Positions 34,000 to 40,581 of a stretch of DNA of 64,000 bases are shown here, piece after piece. Under the pieces are notes generated by a model. It saw only the letters and a program-made list of their open reading frames with translations, made no database searches and was not told the DNA's origin. How positions within the stretch are numbered: position 1 is the stretch's first letter; the number at the start of each line of letters is the position of its first letter. Location of the stretch: positions 42,423 to 106,422 of the forward strand of contig NZ_BKAG01000022.1 in NCBI RefSeq assembly GCF_007992435.1, written 5' to 3'. The translations under genes were made by a program, and so were the position numbers. The DNA is from Prosthecobacter gellanilyticus. GTDB taxonomy: Bacteria > Verrucomicrobiota > Verrucomicrobiia > Verrucomicrobiales > Verrucomicrobiaceae.

Positions 34000-34075
34000 G
34001 GGGCTATAGCTCAGTTGGTAGAGCGTCTCGTTCGCAATGAGAAGGTCAGGGGTTCGAATCCCCTTAGCTCCACCA
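34000..34075 (+). tRNA. tRNA-Ala, anticodon CGC
   Basis: A 76-base cloverleaf: acceptor GGGGCTA/TAGCTCC, D arm GCTC..GAGC, anticodon stem TCTCG/TGAGA (one G-U pair) with loop TTCGCAA, T arm AGGGG-TTCGAAT-CCCCT, discriminator A, and an encoded CCA. Anticodon CGC reads GCG (Ala). Its last 24 bases are duplicated at 35500-35523. Confidence 0.95.
34052..34075 (+). repeat. Attachment-type direct repeat, left copy (tRNA 3' end)
   Basis: 24 bases from the T loop through CCA (starting GTTCGAATCCCC), identical to 35500-35523. The classic position and size of an attL core for tRNA-targeting integrases. The copy within the intact tRNA is the left one. Confidence 0.7.
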
Positions 34076-34137
34076 CTCGAAAATTGAGTGGTCGCCAATA
34101 AGCGATGCAGGCAAATCCTCCAACCTAGTTTCTCCCC

Positions 34138-34554
34138 ATGAAAACTATTCGCATCCTTTGTTCGTTGTTGGTAATCGCCGTGGCTGCCGCGGCGTTCGCC
34201 AACGATCCGACTGATCCTACCGGCACTTGGAAATGGAGCACCATGTCGCCGAATGGCGAAATCCCAACCACGCTCAAACTCGATCTGAAGAATGGCAAGA
34301 TCGCTGGCGCTTACTCGAATCAATTTGGCGACAAAGCGATCAGCAACGCCTCACTGCGAGACGACGTGATTAGGTTCGAGGTGGTGCGTGATCTCGGCGG
34401 CAAGAAGTATGTGGTGAAGTATCAGGGCAAAATTGAAGGCAACACGATCAAGGGGACCGTCGAAGCACCTAGCCACGACGGTGGCGAAGCGCAGAAACTC
34501 GATTGGAGTGCAAAACGCACAACCAAGGAATCAGCGGGTGACGCGAAGCAATGA
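34138..34554 (+). CDS. Small exported beta-rich protein
   Basis: 138 residues from ATG 34138. Signal peptide KTIRILCSLLVIAVAAAAFA with cleavage after AFA. The mature part starts NDPTDPTGTWKW and shows a lipocalin-like strand pattern (TTLKLDLKNGKIAGAYSN, YVVKYQGKIEGNTIKGTVE). I have seen such G-T-W-K-W proteins in Verrucomicrobia and Planctomycetes. Its function is unknown. It is inside the putative 1.4-kb tRNA island. Confidence 0.75.
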   Translation: MKTIRILCSLLVIAVAAAAFANDPTDPTGTWKWSTMSPNGEIPTTLKLDLKNGKIAGAYSNQFGDKAISNASLRDDVIRFEVVRDLGGKKYVVKYQGKIEGNTIKGTVEAPSHDGGEAQKLDWSAKRTTKESAGDAKQ

Positions 34555-34728
34555 ATCCAAAGACTCATCAGCGAACTTTATCTCCCCACACCCCCGCCTC
34601 CATCACTGCACACTTGAAGCGCGGCAGCGCAGCCGTGGGCAGCATCGCCCAGGTCAGATCCACCTTCACAGCGTGTGCCGCCCTGGAAGGTCTGCTCCTA
34701 GGGAAGGAGCGCCGGGATGCGTAAACAG

Positions 34729-34793
34729 CCTGGGGTGTAAACAGGGTCTAAGGCCGAATTGCCGCCTCCTCTTCCCTGAAAAGACGTTAAAAG
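34729..34793 (+). repeat. 65-bp imperfect direct repeat, copy A
   Basis: It begins CCTGGGGTGTAAACAGGGT and ends GTTAAAAG. Copy B at 35428-35492 has the same length and about three quarters identity. Lies in the 404-base gap 34555-34958, which otherwise holds no gene. Confidence 0.7.
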
Positions 34794-34958
34794 CCTGGGT
34801 CCGCTGGCACTCGGCAAATCTGCCGCCCCATAACGCTCTTGTGGTGTCCTGCACCCTTGTTTACAATGAAATAGTTAGGCCACCGCACCGCGCGCACGAT
34901 TGTTGCGGCCAGGTTTGCCACCAGAGGCGTAGAATGGATAAGAAAGGAACAGCAGATT

Positions 34959-35261
34959 ATGATCAAAGCTGCATTATTTGTTCGGCTTGAAGCCAAGCCC
35001 GGCAAGGAAAAGGAAGTTGAAGATTTTATCCTTGGTGGACTGCCAATCGTGGAGGAAGAGCCAGCGACGACGGCATGGTTCGGAATCCGCCTGGGTCCAT
35101 CGACATTTGGGATCTTTGACGCTTTTCCAGATGACGCCGGCCGGGAGGCTCATCTTGCAGGTAAAGTAGCAGCGGCCTTGATGGCAAAGGCCGGTGAGCT
35201 TTTTGCCAGACCACCGTCAATAGAGAAGGCTGACGTCCTCGCGGCCAAGTTGCCGGGTTGA
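34959..35261 (+). CDS. Antibiotic biosynthesis monooxygenase-like (ABM) protein
   Basis: 100 residues from ATG 34959 with a good AAAGGA ribosome-binding site. A dimeric alpha-beta barrel pattern: KAALFVRLEAKPGKEKEVEDFIL, TTAWFGIRLGPSTFGIFDAFPDDAGREAHLAGKVAAAL. ABM-fold proteins are small oxygenases, haem-degrading enzymes or stress proteins; substrate cannot be told. Its stop is followed seven bases later by an attC-like structure, suggesting it may once have been a gene cassette. Confidence 0.75.
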   Translation: MIKAALFVRLEAKPGKEKEVEDFILGGLPIVEEEPATTAWFGIRLGPSTFGIFDAFPDDAGREAHLAGKVAAALMAKAGELFARPPSIEKADVLAAKLPG

Positions 35262-35268
35262 GTGCCGT

Positions 35269-35364
35269 GGCCTGATCATGCGCTGCAGCGAACCCGGCCA
35301 TCGCGTCACTGTTGCAATCGTGGCGTCCCGCAGGCCGGGTCGCTGAGCTTGGGTCGAGCGGCCT
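35269..35364 (+). mobile_element. Degenerate attC-like structure
   Basis: GGCCTGATCATGCGCTGCAG and CGAACCCGGCC on the left face GGCCGGGTCGCTGAGCTTGG and GTCGAGCGGCC on the right. The inner arms pair well (AACCCGGCC/GGCCGGGT), but the R box GCCTGATC departs from GCCTAAC. The left-arm ATGCGCTGYAGCG and right-arm CGCTGAGCTTG match the good attC at 12006-12107. Confidence 0.45.
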
Positions 35365-35427
35365 GTTCACACGTCATGTGGTCTCGGGCGTTTATGCCGG
35401 ATCTGTGCCACTGGCGCAGGTCAGCAC

Positions 35428-35492
35428 CCTGGGGTGTAAACAGGGTGTAAGACAGCATTATCGCCCAATATCCCCTTTAAGAGCGTTAAAAG
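35428..35492 (+). repeat. 65-bp imperfect direct repeat, copy B
   Basis: Partner of 34729-34793, ending eight bases before the second tRNA 3'-end copy. The 536-base gap 35262-35797 holds this repeat, the attC-like structure, the att copy, a short inverted repeat ATTCTTCG/CGAAGAAT (35523-35551) and the leader of the next gene, but no supportable gene. Confidence 0.7.
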
Positions 35493-35499
35493 TGCAGGC

Positions 35500-35523
35500 G
35501 TTCGAATCCCCTTAGCTCCACCA
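35500..35523 (+). repeat. Attachment-type direct repeat, right copy
   Basis: 24 bases identical to the 3' end of the tRNA-Ala gene (34052-34075) including CCA, with no tRNA 5' part. Candidate attR of a 1.4-kb island. Confidence 0.7.
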
Positions 35524-35682
35524 TTCTTCGCCGACCTTAAGAGTCGAAGAATGCCCTCCGAAGCTTGCAAAGCGAAGGATGGGCTCCACCATTTGCCGCC
35601 CGGCTACGAATGGCACGCCGTTTGAGTGTGATGAGATCATGTCCTCTCCGACTCTCAAGAATGAAGCGCGGGGCAGGTGACA

Positions 35683-35732
35683 GATTTTTTTAAGCCGCGT
35701 CTCCACAATCACCCATGATGCGTATTGACGAG
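35683..35732 (+). promoter_or_regulatory. Conserved leader of the FSGAGT small-protein gene, copy 1
   Basis: 50 bases starting GATTTTTTTAAG and ending GCGTATTGACGAG, matching 58079-58128 (minus strand) at about 44 of 50 positions. Both lie 60-66 bases upstream of homologous start codons. Likely promoter or 5' regulatory element. Confidence 0.6.
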
Positions 35733-35797
35733 CATGCGGGGCCGCCATCAACATGGCAGCCACGTTCCTCAAAAAATACCGAACTCCCCAAACCCTC

Positions 35798-36007
35798 ATG
35801 AAGCTCATCCTCACCAGTCTCGCCCTCCTGATGACCCTCAGCTCCTGCTGCAGCACCTTTTATGTCTCCCATGCTCCAGAGGGACGTCGTGGCGGGTATG
35901 TCCCCACGCCTCCGCCTAAATTCTCCGGCGCCGGCACTCCGACCACGCCCAAGGGTGAGTATGTGGACTACAACAACGGCACGACCATGGCCTATTACAA
36001 CTACTGA
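35798..36007 (+). CDS. Small lipoprotein with FSGAGT signature
   Basis: 69 residues from ATG 35798. Lipoprotein leader MKLILTSLALLMTLSSC, then a short mature part with the signature RGGYVPTPPPKFSGAGT and a Tyr/Asn-rich tail (DYNNGTTMAYYNY). It is a clear paralogue of the gene at 57811-58017, sharing leader peptide, signature and upstream DNA. Two other genes here (36223, 39152) share only the signature. No known domain; surface or periplasmic location likely. Confidence 0.8.
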   Translation: MKLILTSLALLMTLSSCCSTFYVSHAPEGRRGGYVPTPPPKFSGAGTPTTPKGEYVDYNNGTTMAYYNY

Positions 36008-36222
36008 GTTGCAGGGCCCCGGGCAGAGCAGAGACAGCAGCACTGAGGCTTGAGGTTCAAGGACCTGCAGCTGTGAGGTGAGTCATGTCTCCGGCCTGCC
36101 TGCGGAATCGCCCGGCAGGTGAGGTCAGGACGGCCAAAACGAGGGGCACCTGCGAACCTCTTGGGAAAACCCATCGCGGGCCGGGTCACACCGCCCCGTC
36201 GCAACCCCTAAAGAACCTCATT

Positions 36223-36555
36223 ATGAAGCACATCACACTTGCTAGCATGGCCGCCGGGCTGCTCCTGACCTCGTGCGCAGAGACCGGTGGTCCCGTCTAC
36301 GCTGGCGCCCAGCCCTCCGTCGTTCCGCCGTCCAGCCTCGTCCCTGCGCATCAGGCCGCTGCCGTAGCTCGCCGCAGCCCAGGCTACGTCGCCACCCCTG
36401 CACCGAAGTTCTCCGGTGCCGGCACCATCCAGGACACCCATGGCTACTGGCCTGGGAGCCGCCGCAGCGGCGGCTACAACAACTACTACAACACCTCTTA
36501 CTACGGTAACTCCTACTACGGGAACCCCTACCGGAGGTCCTACAACAGCTGGTAA
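36223..36555 (+). CDS. Exported Tyr-rich protein with FSGAGT signature
   Basis: 110 residues from ATG 36223 (the frame opens earlier, but MKHITLASMAAGLLLTSC is a lipoprotein leader). Signature SPGYVATPAPKFSGAGT at ~60-76. The C-terminal ~35 residues are Tyr/Asn/Gly/Ser-rich (NNYYNTSYYGNSYYGNPY), adhesive- or amyloid-like in composition. A CCGCCGTG hairpin follows the stop. Function unknown. Confidence 0.8.
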   Translation: MKHITLASMAAGLLLTSCAETGGPVYAGAQPSVVPPSSLVPAHQAAAVARRSPGYVATPAPKFSGAGTIQDTHGYWPGSRRSGGYNNYYNTSYYGNSYYGNPYRRSYNSW

Positions 36556-36587
36556 ACGGATACCGTCTGTCATTTGAAAGCTCTTGT

Positions 36588-36619
36588 CCGCCGTGTTTTG
36601 CCCAGGCAGAACACGGCGG
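36588..36619 (+). terminator. CCGCCGTG hairpin after the FSGAGT gene
   Basis: CCGCCGTGTT (36588-36597) / AACACGGCGG (36610-36619), loop 12 bases with an inner TGCC/GGCA. The same stem sequence follows two other genes of the family (39568 and 57752). Confidence 0.6.
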
Positions 36620-36691
36620 CATGTTTTAGGGCAGATCAACAAAACAGAGAGGCTGGATGTTAATCATTGGTTAGACTCTTTTGCACGAATC

Positions 36692-37027
36692 ATGAAATTC
36701 AAACCAGGATGCCGGACCGAAGCCGATGAATGGAGTTGTGATGGTGAGAAGATCTCAGATCCCGAGAAGCTCGAGGCTATCAGGCAGGTGGTGAACAAGG
36801 ACGGCCCCGTCCTGCTGGAGCACAAGTTTTTGCGCGGCGGACGCGGACCGCATACGAGGGTGTTTGATGACTATGAAGACCTCATTGAGTATCTGATCGC
36901 CGAAGCGCGGGCAGGGGACAAAATCAGCGTCTGGAGCCTCTGGACCTTCATGCGTGACACTCCGCCGCTGGCCTTTGGCAAGTGTCCTGCGGAGGATGGC
37001 GCGGTCCCCAAACATGGTCCGTATTGA
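36692..37027 (+). CDS. Hypothetical protein
   Basis: 111 residues from ATG 36692 (MKFKPGCRTEADEWSCDGE). Soluble, mixed charge, no signal. DEWSCDGEKISDPEKLEAIRQVV and FDDYEDLIEYLIAEARAGDKISVWSL suggest a small alpha-beta protein. No family recognised. The frame upstream to 36584 is open but overlaps the hairpin. Confidence 0.65.
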   Translation: MKFKPGCRTEADEWSCDGEKISDPEKLEAIRQVVNKDGPVLLEHKFLRGGRGPHTRVFDDYEDLIEYLIAEARAGDKISVWSLWTFMRDTPPLAFGKCPAEDGAVPKHGPY

Positions 37028-37205
37028 TTCTGTCACGGCAGGCGGACTTCATGGTGCCCTCGGTGTCTCAACCTCACACAAAGCGCTTGCGTGCTTGCCT
37101 GCGCGTTCGGTAGGCTGACACCCTATGTTCACCTTACCATCGGCAGTCAGAGCGTCGGGGCAAAGCCAGCAAGGTCATGGCAGATCATTGGTTAGGTGTG
37201 CGGGC

Positions 37206-37661
37206 ATGAGAACTTGTCTCCTGGCCCTCCTCCTCGCAGCCGGCAGCGCTCTGCCAGCCTCCGCCGAGGACCCGATCATCCAGCCCGGCACCGATCTTTG
37301 GCGTGATGCCTTTGATCCACCTTTCACCAAGCCGGCGGAAGTGCCCAAGGACACGCCGCTCCGGAAGCAGCTCTTTGATCTGCTGCGCCCCAAAATCGAG
37401 CGCGAGGCCAAACGCAAGGTTCAGTTCGAGGGCAGCCTGCGCGCCTTCAAGAACTGGGCTTTGTTCAGCGGCGAAACCGTGGACGCTGATGGCAAGTCCG
37501 TGAAGTTCCCGCCCATGGACAACACCGATACCGTTGCGCTTTGGCTTCGGACGCGCGAGGGCTGGCGGCTCGTCGACCACAGCACCGGGCACAGTGATGC
37601 CTTTTACATCATCTGGCACGAGCAGTATGGCGCTCCGAAGGCGCTTGTCGGATTGGAGTAA
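37206..37661 (+). CDS. Small exported protein
   Basis: 151 residues from ATG 37206. Signal peptide RTCLLALLLAAGSALPASAE. Mature part: RKQLFDLLRPKIEREAKRKVQFEGSL...NWALFSGETVDADGK...WLRTREGWRLVDHSTGHSDAF. The pattern of a helix followed by beta strands with VALWLR...GWRLV resembles small secreted Verrucomicrobial proteins of unknown role. Periplasmic or secreted. Confidence 0.7.
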   Translation: MRTCLLALLLAAGSALPASAEDPIIQPGTDLWRDAFDPPFTKPAEVPKDTPLRKQLFDLLRPKIEREAKRKVQFEGSLRAFKNWALFSGETVDADGKSVKFPPMDNTDTVALWLRTREGWRLVDHSTGHSDAFYIIWHEQYGAPKALVGLE

Positions 37662-37733
37662 GGGAGATCAGTTGTCCGCGTTCATGCCGAGCGCTGATGA
37701 CAAGCTTTGTTGGCGTAGCTCACATTCTTCATC

Positions 37734-38012
37734 ATGAGCAAGACACGACCCTTCATCATCGCCGCCGTCTCCGCCTCGCTCGCGCTGGGGGCATTCCTCG
37801 CAGTTCGGGCCTTCCAGCCGCCGTTCCCGCTCGCGAAACTGGAAGCTGTGAAGCCCGGCATGAGCCAGAGCCAGGTGCGTGAGCTTCTCGGAGAGCCGAG
37901 CGATGCCACTTCGAAACAGTGGACCTACCAACGCGTGCTCGCCTTTGGTTACGTCAACGTTCTGTTTGATGCGAACGGCCTCGTCCGCCATGGTCACTAC
38001 GAGACGTTTTGA
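37734..38012 (+). CDS. SmpA/OmlA (BamE)-like small membrane-anchored protein
   Basis: 92 residues from ATG 37734. An N-terminal hydrophobic anchor (PFIIAAVSASLALGAFLAV) is followed by VKPGMSQSQVRELLGEPS, the SmpA/OmlA helix motif, and WTYQR...VNVLFDANGLV strands. The domain occurs in BamE and many small envelope proteins. There is no lipobox, so it is not BamE itself. Confidence 0.75.
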   Translation: MSKTRPFIIAAVSASLALGAFLAVRAFQPPFPLAKLEAVKPGMSQSQVRELLGEPSDATSKQWTYQRVLAFGYVNVLFDANGLVRHGHYETF

Positions 38013-38036
38013 GTCAGACGTTGTCGCGTCGCTGCC

Positions 38037-38453
38037 ATGAACGACTTCATTTTCACACACGGCCACCGGTGGATAGGGAACTATTTGGTCACCATTATCT
38101 GCCTGATCGTGCTGTTCGCTCTTGCCTCACGAAAGGGCATACCATCCTGGCTGGCTGGAGCGGCTGTTTTCGCTGGAATTTTCGTCATCCTGTTTCTGTC
38201 GTCGGTTGTCCTTGAGCATGAGTCTCCGATGACGCCTAAGGGCGGGTGGATTAAGTTCACTTACCCTGGTGTGTTCATCTGGTATTCAGCGACTCCGATC
38301 CAAGAGGTTTGCCAAATGATCTTGGGAGAGGACAATGTCTTTGAAGAGCATTTAGAGATCCCCACGGCACTTTTGATGTGGACCCTTGTGGGAGCTGCCC
38401 TGGGCGGTCTGAAGGCAAAGTTTGGGAAAAGGACGCTAGAGCCAGGGACGTGA
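38037..38453 (+). CDS. Small integral membrane protein
   Basis: 138 residues from ATG 38037, 24 bases after the SmpA-like gene. Hydrophobic segments at ~18-35, ~42-62 and ~115-130, with a polar stretch (TPIQEVCQMILGEDNVFEEH) between. No recognised family. Probably co-transcribed with its neighbours. Confidence 0.65.
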   Translation: MNDFIFTHGHRWIGNYLVTIICLIVLFALASRKGIPSWLAGAAVFAGIFVILFLSSVVLEHESPMTPKGGWIKFTYPGVFIWYSATPIQEVCQMILGEDNVFEEHLEIPTALLMWTLVGAALGGLKAKFGKRTLEPGT

Positions 38454-38478
38454 GCCCACCATTTCAACGCCAGACCCC

Positions 38479-39030
38479 ATGACCGCCCACGCTCATCCAT
38501 CTGCCCCTTCGAGCCGCCTCACCTGGAAGCGGGATGGCGAGTATCACCGAGCCTCGGACCACCGTTACCTCTGCTTCCGCGAGTCCACAGGGTCCATGAT
38601 CGGAGCCTCCATCTTTTGTGTGGCCATCGTGGGTTCAGCGGGCTGGATGGCGGTGCAGCTGCTGCTCACCGGGGAGTCATTGATCGAAAAGGCCTGCAGC
38701 CTGTTGTTCATCCTCATCGTGGCGGTGTTTCTCTACATCCCCTGGGTCACCCTCCGCAGCGGCCGGTTTTTGCTGGTCTTTGATCGTGGAGAGCCAGGGA
38801 CACCTGGCGAGATCCGCCTCAAAGGGAAGACTCTGCCGGTGGCCAGCGTGAAGTGTCTCTCCACCCGCTTTGCTGGAGGTGGCTCCATGCCCAGGCACAT
38901 GGTGGTGGCCGAGATGCAGGACGGCACCGTGGAAACCCTGGGACTGGTCAGTGTCTCCACCTGGCCCGCCTACTACGGGCAGGAGGCCGCGAACTGGATG
39001 GGCCTGACCTTCCGTCATTCGAAGCAGTAA
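38479..39030 (+). CDS. Membrane protein, unknown function
   Basis: 183 residues from ATG 38479. Two central transmembrane segments (~43-62 and ~72-92), then a ~90-residue soluble domain with a beta pattern (GEIRLKGKTLPVASVKCLSTRF, MVVAEMQDGTVETLGLVSVS). The arrangement resembles small PH-like membrane proteins. No family assigned. Confidence 0.65.
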   Translation: MTAHAHPSAPSSRLTWKRDGEYHRASDHRYLCFRESTGSMIGASIFCVAIVGSAGWMAVQLLLTGESLIEKACSLLFILIVAVFLYIPWVTLRSGRFLLVFDRGEPGTPGEIRLKGKTLPVASVKCLSTRFAGGGSMPRHMVVAEMQDGTVETLGLVSVSTWPAYYGQEAANWMGLTFRHSKQ

Positions 39031-39151
39031 CACCAAGGGAGTATGTGGCGCTGTCATGGATTTTGTTTACGGCCAATATCTTTCTGACTACGTATTGGCT
39101 GATCGAGGGGACAGTCATTGCCCCGACAATGAAACCAACACCCATCACACT

Positions 39152-39535
39152 ATGAAGAAGACACTCGCAAGCACCGCCGCACTGCTGCTGCTCACGGCAG
39201 GGACCTACGCTGGAGAACTCTACACTTCCACGCAGGAAGGCGTCTGGCAGAACAAGGGCACCTATTTCAACACCCCCATGAGCTTCGGCGATGAGAGGGG
39301 CCGCAACGAAGGCCGCGTCCAAAATCGCGGACTCACGGAATCCCACCTCGTCCCAGCCGGGCAGGCTGCCCGTCGCGGCGGCGGCGGCTATGTCGCCACA
39401 CCACCCCCCATGTTTTCCGGTGCAGGCACCGCAGGCCATGCGAACCGTCCCATCAACCGCTGGTGGCGTGATCTGTCCCCTGAGGTCCTGGCCCGCTATC
39501 GTGCCTTCCACGGCAAGGGCAAAGGCAGGCCTTGA
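39152..39535 (+). CDS. Exported protein with FSGAGT signature
   Basis: 127 residues from ATG 39152. Signal peptide KKTLASTAALLLLTAGTYAGE (no lipobox). The signature GGGYVATPPPMFSGAGT lies at ~81-97. The C-terminus is basic (NRPINRWWRD, GKGKGRP). Third member of the FSGAGT group in this window, again followed by a CCGCCGTG hairpin. Function unknown. Confidence 0.8.
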   Translation: MKKTLASTAALLLLTAGTYAGELYTSTQEGVWQNKGTYFNTPMSFGDERGRNEGRVQNRGLTESHLVPAGQAARRGGGGYVATPPPMFSGAGTAGHANRPINRWWRDLSPEVLARYRAFHGKGKGRP

Positions 39536-39567
39536 TGCCTAGCGCTCTTTGATTGATTGAATCTTGT

Positions 39568-39604
39568 CCGCCGTGGCTGCACCCGCAGTCACGGCGTTTC
39601 TTTT
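39568..39604 (+). terminator. CCGCCGTG hairpin after the FSGAGT gene
   Basis: CCGCCGTG (39568-39575) / CACGGCG (39590-39596) followed by TTTCTTTT; the best terminator-like member of the three. It overlaps the start of a TTTGGTTAGG motif (39602-39611). Confidence 0.65.
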
Positions 39605-39613
39605 GGTTAGGTC

Positions 39614-39740
39614 AAGTGGGACAGGTTTTCAACCTGTCGGGTGGAGCGCGAAGAGGCAGCGGGTGGTCACACCACAGAGGTGGTGAACAAGACCCGCTGC
39701 GTGCTGGCGGAGAGAACAGGTTGGAAAACCTGTTCCACTT
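39614..39740. repeat. Palindromic interspersed repeat, copy 1
   Basis: About 127 bp: outer arms AAGTGGGACAGGTTTTC / GGAAAACCTGTTCCACTT, inner arms GCAGCGGGT / ACCCGCTGC, with GGTG..CACC-type central pairing. Non-coding. It fills the 354-base gap 39536-39889 together with copy 2. Confidence 0.8.
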
Positions 39741-39761
39741 TCTGAAGCACGCGGGCATGCA

Positions 39762-39886
39762 AAGTGGGACAGGTTTTCAACCTGTCGGGTGGAGCGCGGA
39801 GAGGCAGCGGGTGGTTACACCCTGAAGGTGGTCAACAAGACCCGCTGCGTGCTGGCGGAGAGAACAGGTTGGAAAACCTGTTCTAC
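39762..39886. repeat. Palindromic interspersed repeat, copy 2
   Basis: Direct tandem copy of 39614-39740 with only a few differences, 21 bases after it, ending three bases before the stop codon of the minus-strand DUF5069 gene, for which it may act as a 3' hairpin. Confidence 0.8.
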
Positions 39887-39889
39887 GGT

Positions 39890-40417
39890 TCACTTCCGCG
39901 ATTTCACATACTCGATGATTTTCGCGTCATCGTCACCCGCGGCCCAGACGTGGCGGAGGAAGTCGGCGGGGTGGATGTCGTGCTTGGAGCAGAAAGCGCG
40001 GTCACCACCGCAGCCAAACATGATCTCCGGATCCATCTCGCCCTTCAGCTTGGCGCGGGCTTTCGCGATGATGCGCGGCAGCCAGACGATGCCTTCGGCT
40101 TCAGCGGTCTTTGCGGGAAGGTCCGCAGGCTTCACGATGTGCGTGCTTGGCACACCTTTCTGCACGGTGAGGAAGTAGTCACGGCGCACGGCGGCAATGA
40201 GCAGGACCGTGAAGGCCGTGGGGTCCTGACCGTCGGACACGCAGTGGTCATCCACGAAGTCAAAGAGCTCGCGTTCGCTGTAGCCGATGGCTGCCAGATA
40301 TTCCTGGTCCTCTTCCGCGAACCAGCTTTCGTAGTCTTTGTTACCTTCATCATACTCTTGAATGCAGGCTTCAAAGAGTTCGGCGAAGTAGGCGTCCCAG
40401 GTGTAGTGCTTGGTCAT
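39890..40417 (-). CDS. DUF5069-domain protein
   Basis: 175 residues from ATG 40417. The N-terminal ~65 residues are acidic and helical (YFAELFEACIQEYDEGNKDYESWF). The C-terminal ~85 residues match DUF5069: GIVWLPRIIAKARAKLKGEMDPEIMFGCGGDRAFCSKHDIHPADFLRHVW. DUF5069 proteins are small cytoplasmic proteins of unknown function, frequent in Verrucomicrobiota. Confidence 0.75.
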   Translation of the reverse strand: MTKHYTWDAYFAELFEACIQEYDEGNKDYESWFAEEDQEYLAAIGYSERELFDFVDDHCVSDGQDPTAFTVLLIAAVRRDYFLTVQKGVPSTHIVKPADLPAKTAEAEGIVWLPRIIAKARAKLKGEMDPEIMFGCGGDRAFCSKHDIHPADFLRHVWAAGDDDAKIIEYVKSRK

Positions 40418-40437
40418 AATATAAAAGTTGGGGAGTT

Positions 40438-40578
40438 TTTAGTTCTCGGTTCGCTGTTCTCTGTTCTCAGTTACAGAGCCACGAATGATTCGGATCGGGC
40501 ACGTTTGGTAAACAAACTTTGCTTTCATGAGGATCTCGAAACACAAAACCGAGAACCGTGAACAGAGAACCGCGAACA
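40438..40578. repeat. GTTCTCGG-type inverted repeat, intergenic copy
   Basis: The left arm AGTTCTCGGTTCGCTG (from about 40440) and the right arm ACCGAGAACC...GAACAG (about 40541-40578) are inverted copies built of the same 8-11 base units as 1221-1310, separated by about 65 bases. Located between the DUF5069 gene and the glycogen-synthase-type gene. Confidence 0.65.
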
Positions 40579-40581
40579 GTT

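Noticed and set aside
34860..34880. GTTAGGC at 34873 as the R box of another attC
   Set aside because: The bases before it do not form the expected L'-type arm and no matching left half is present.
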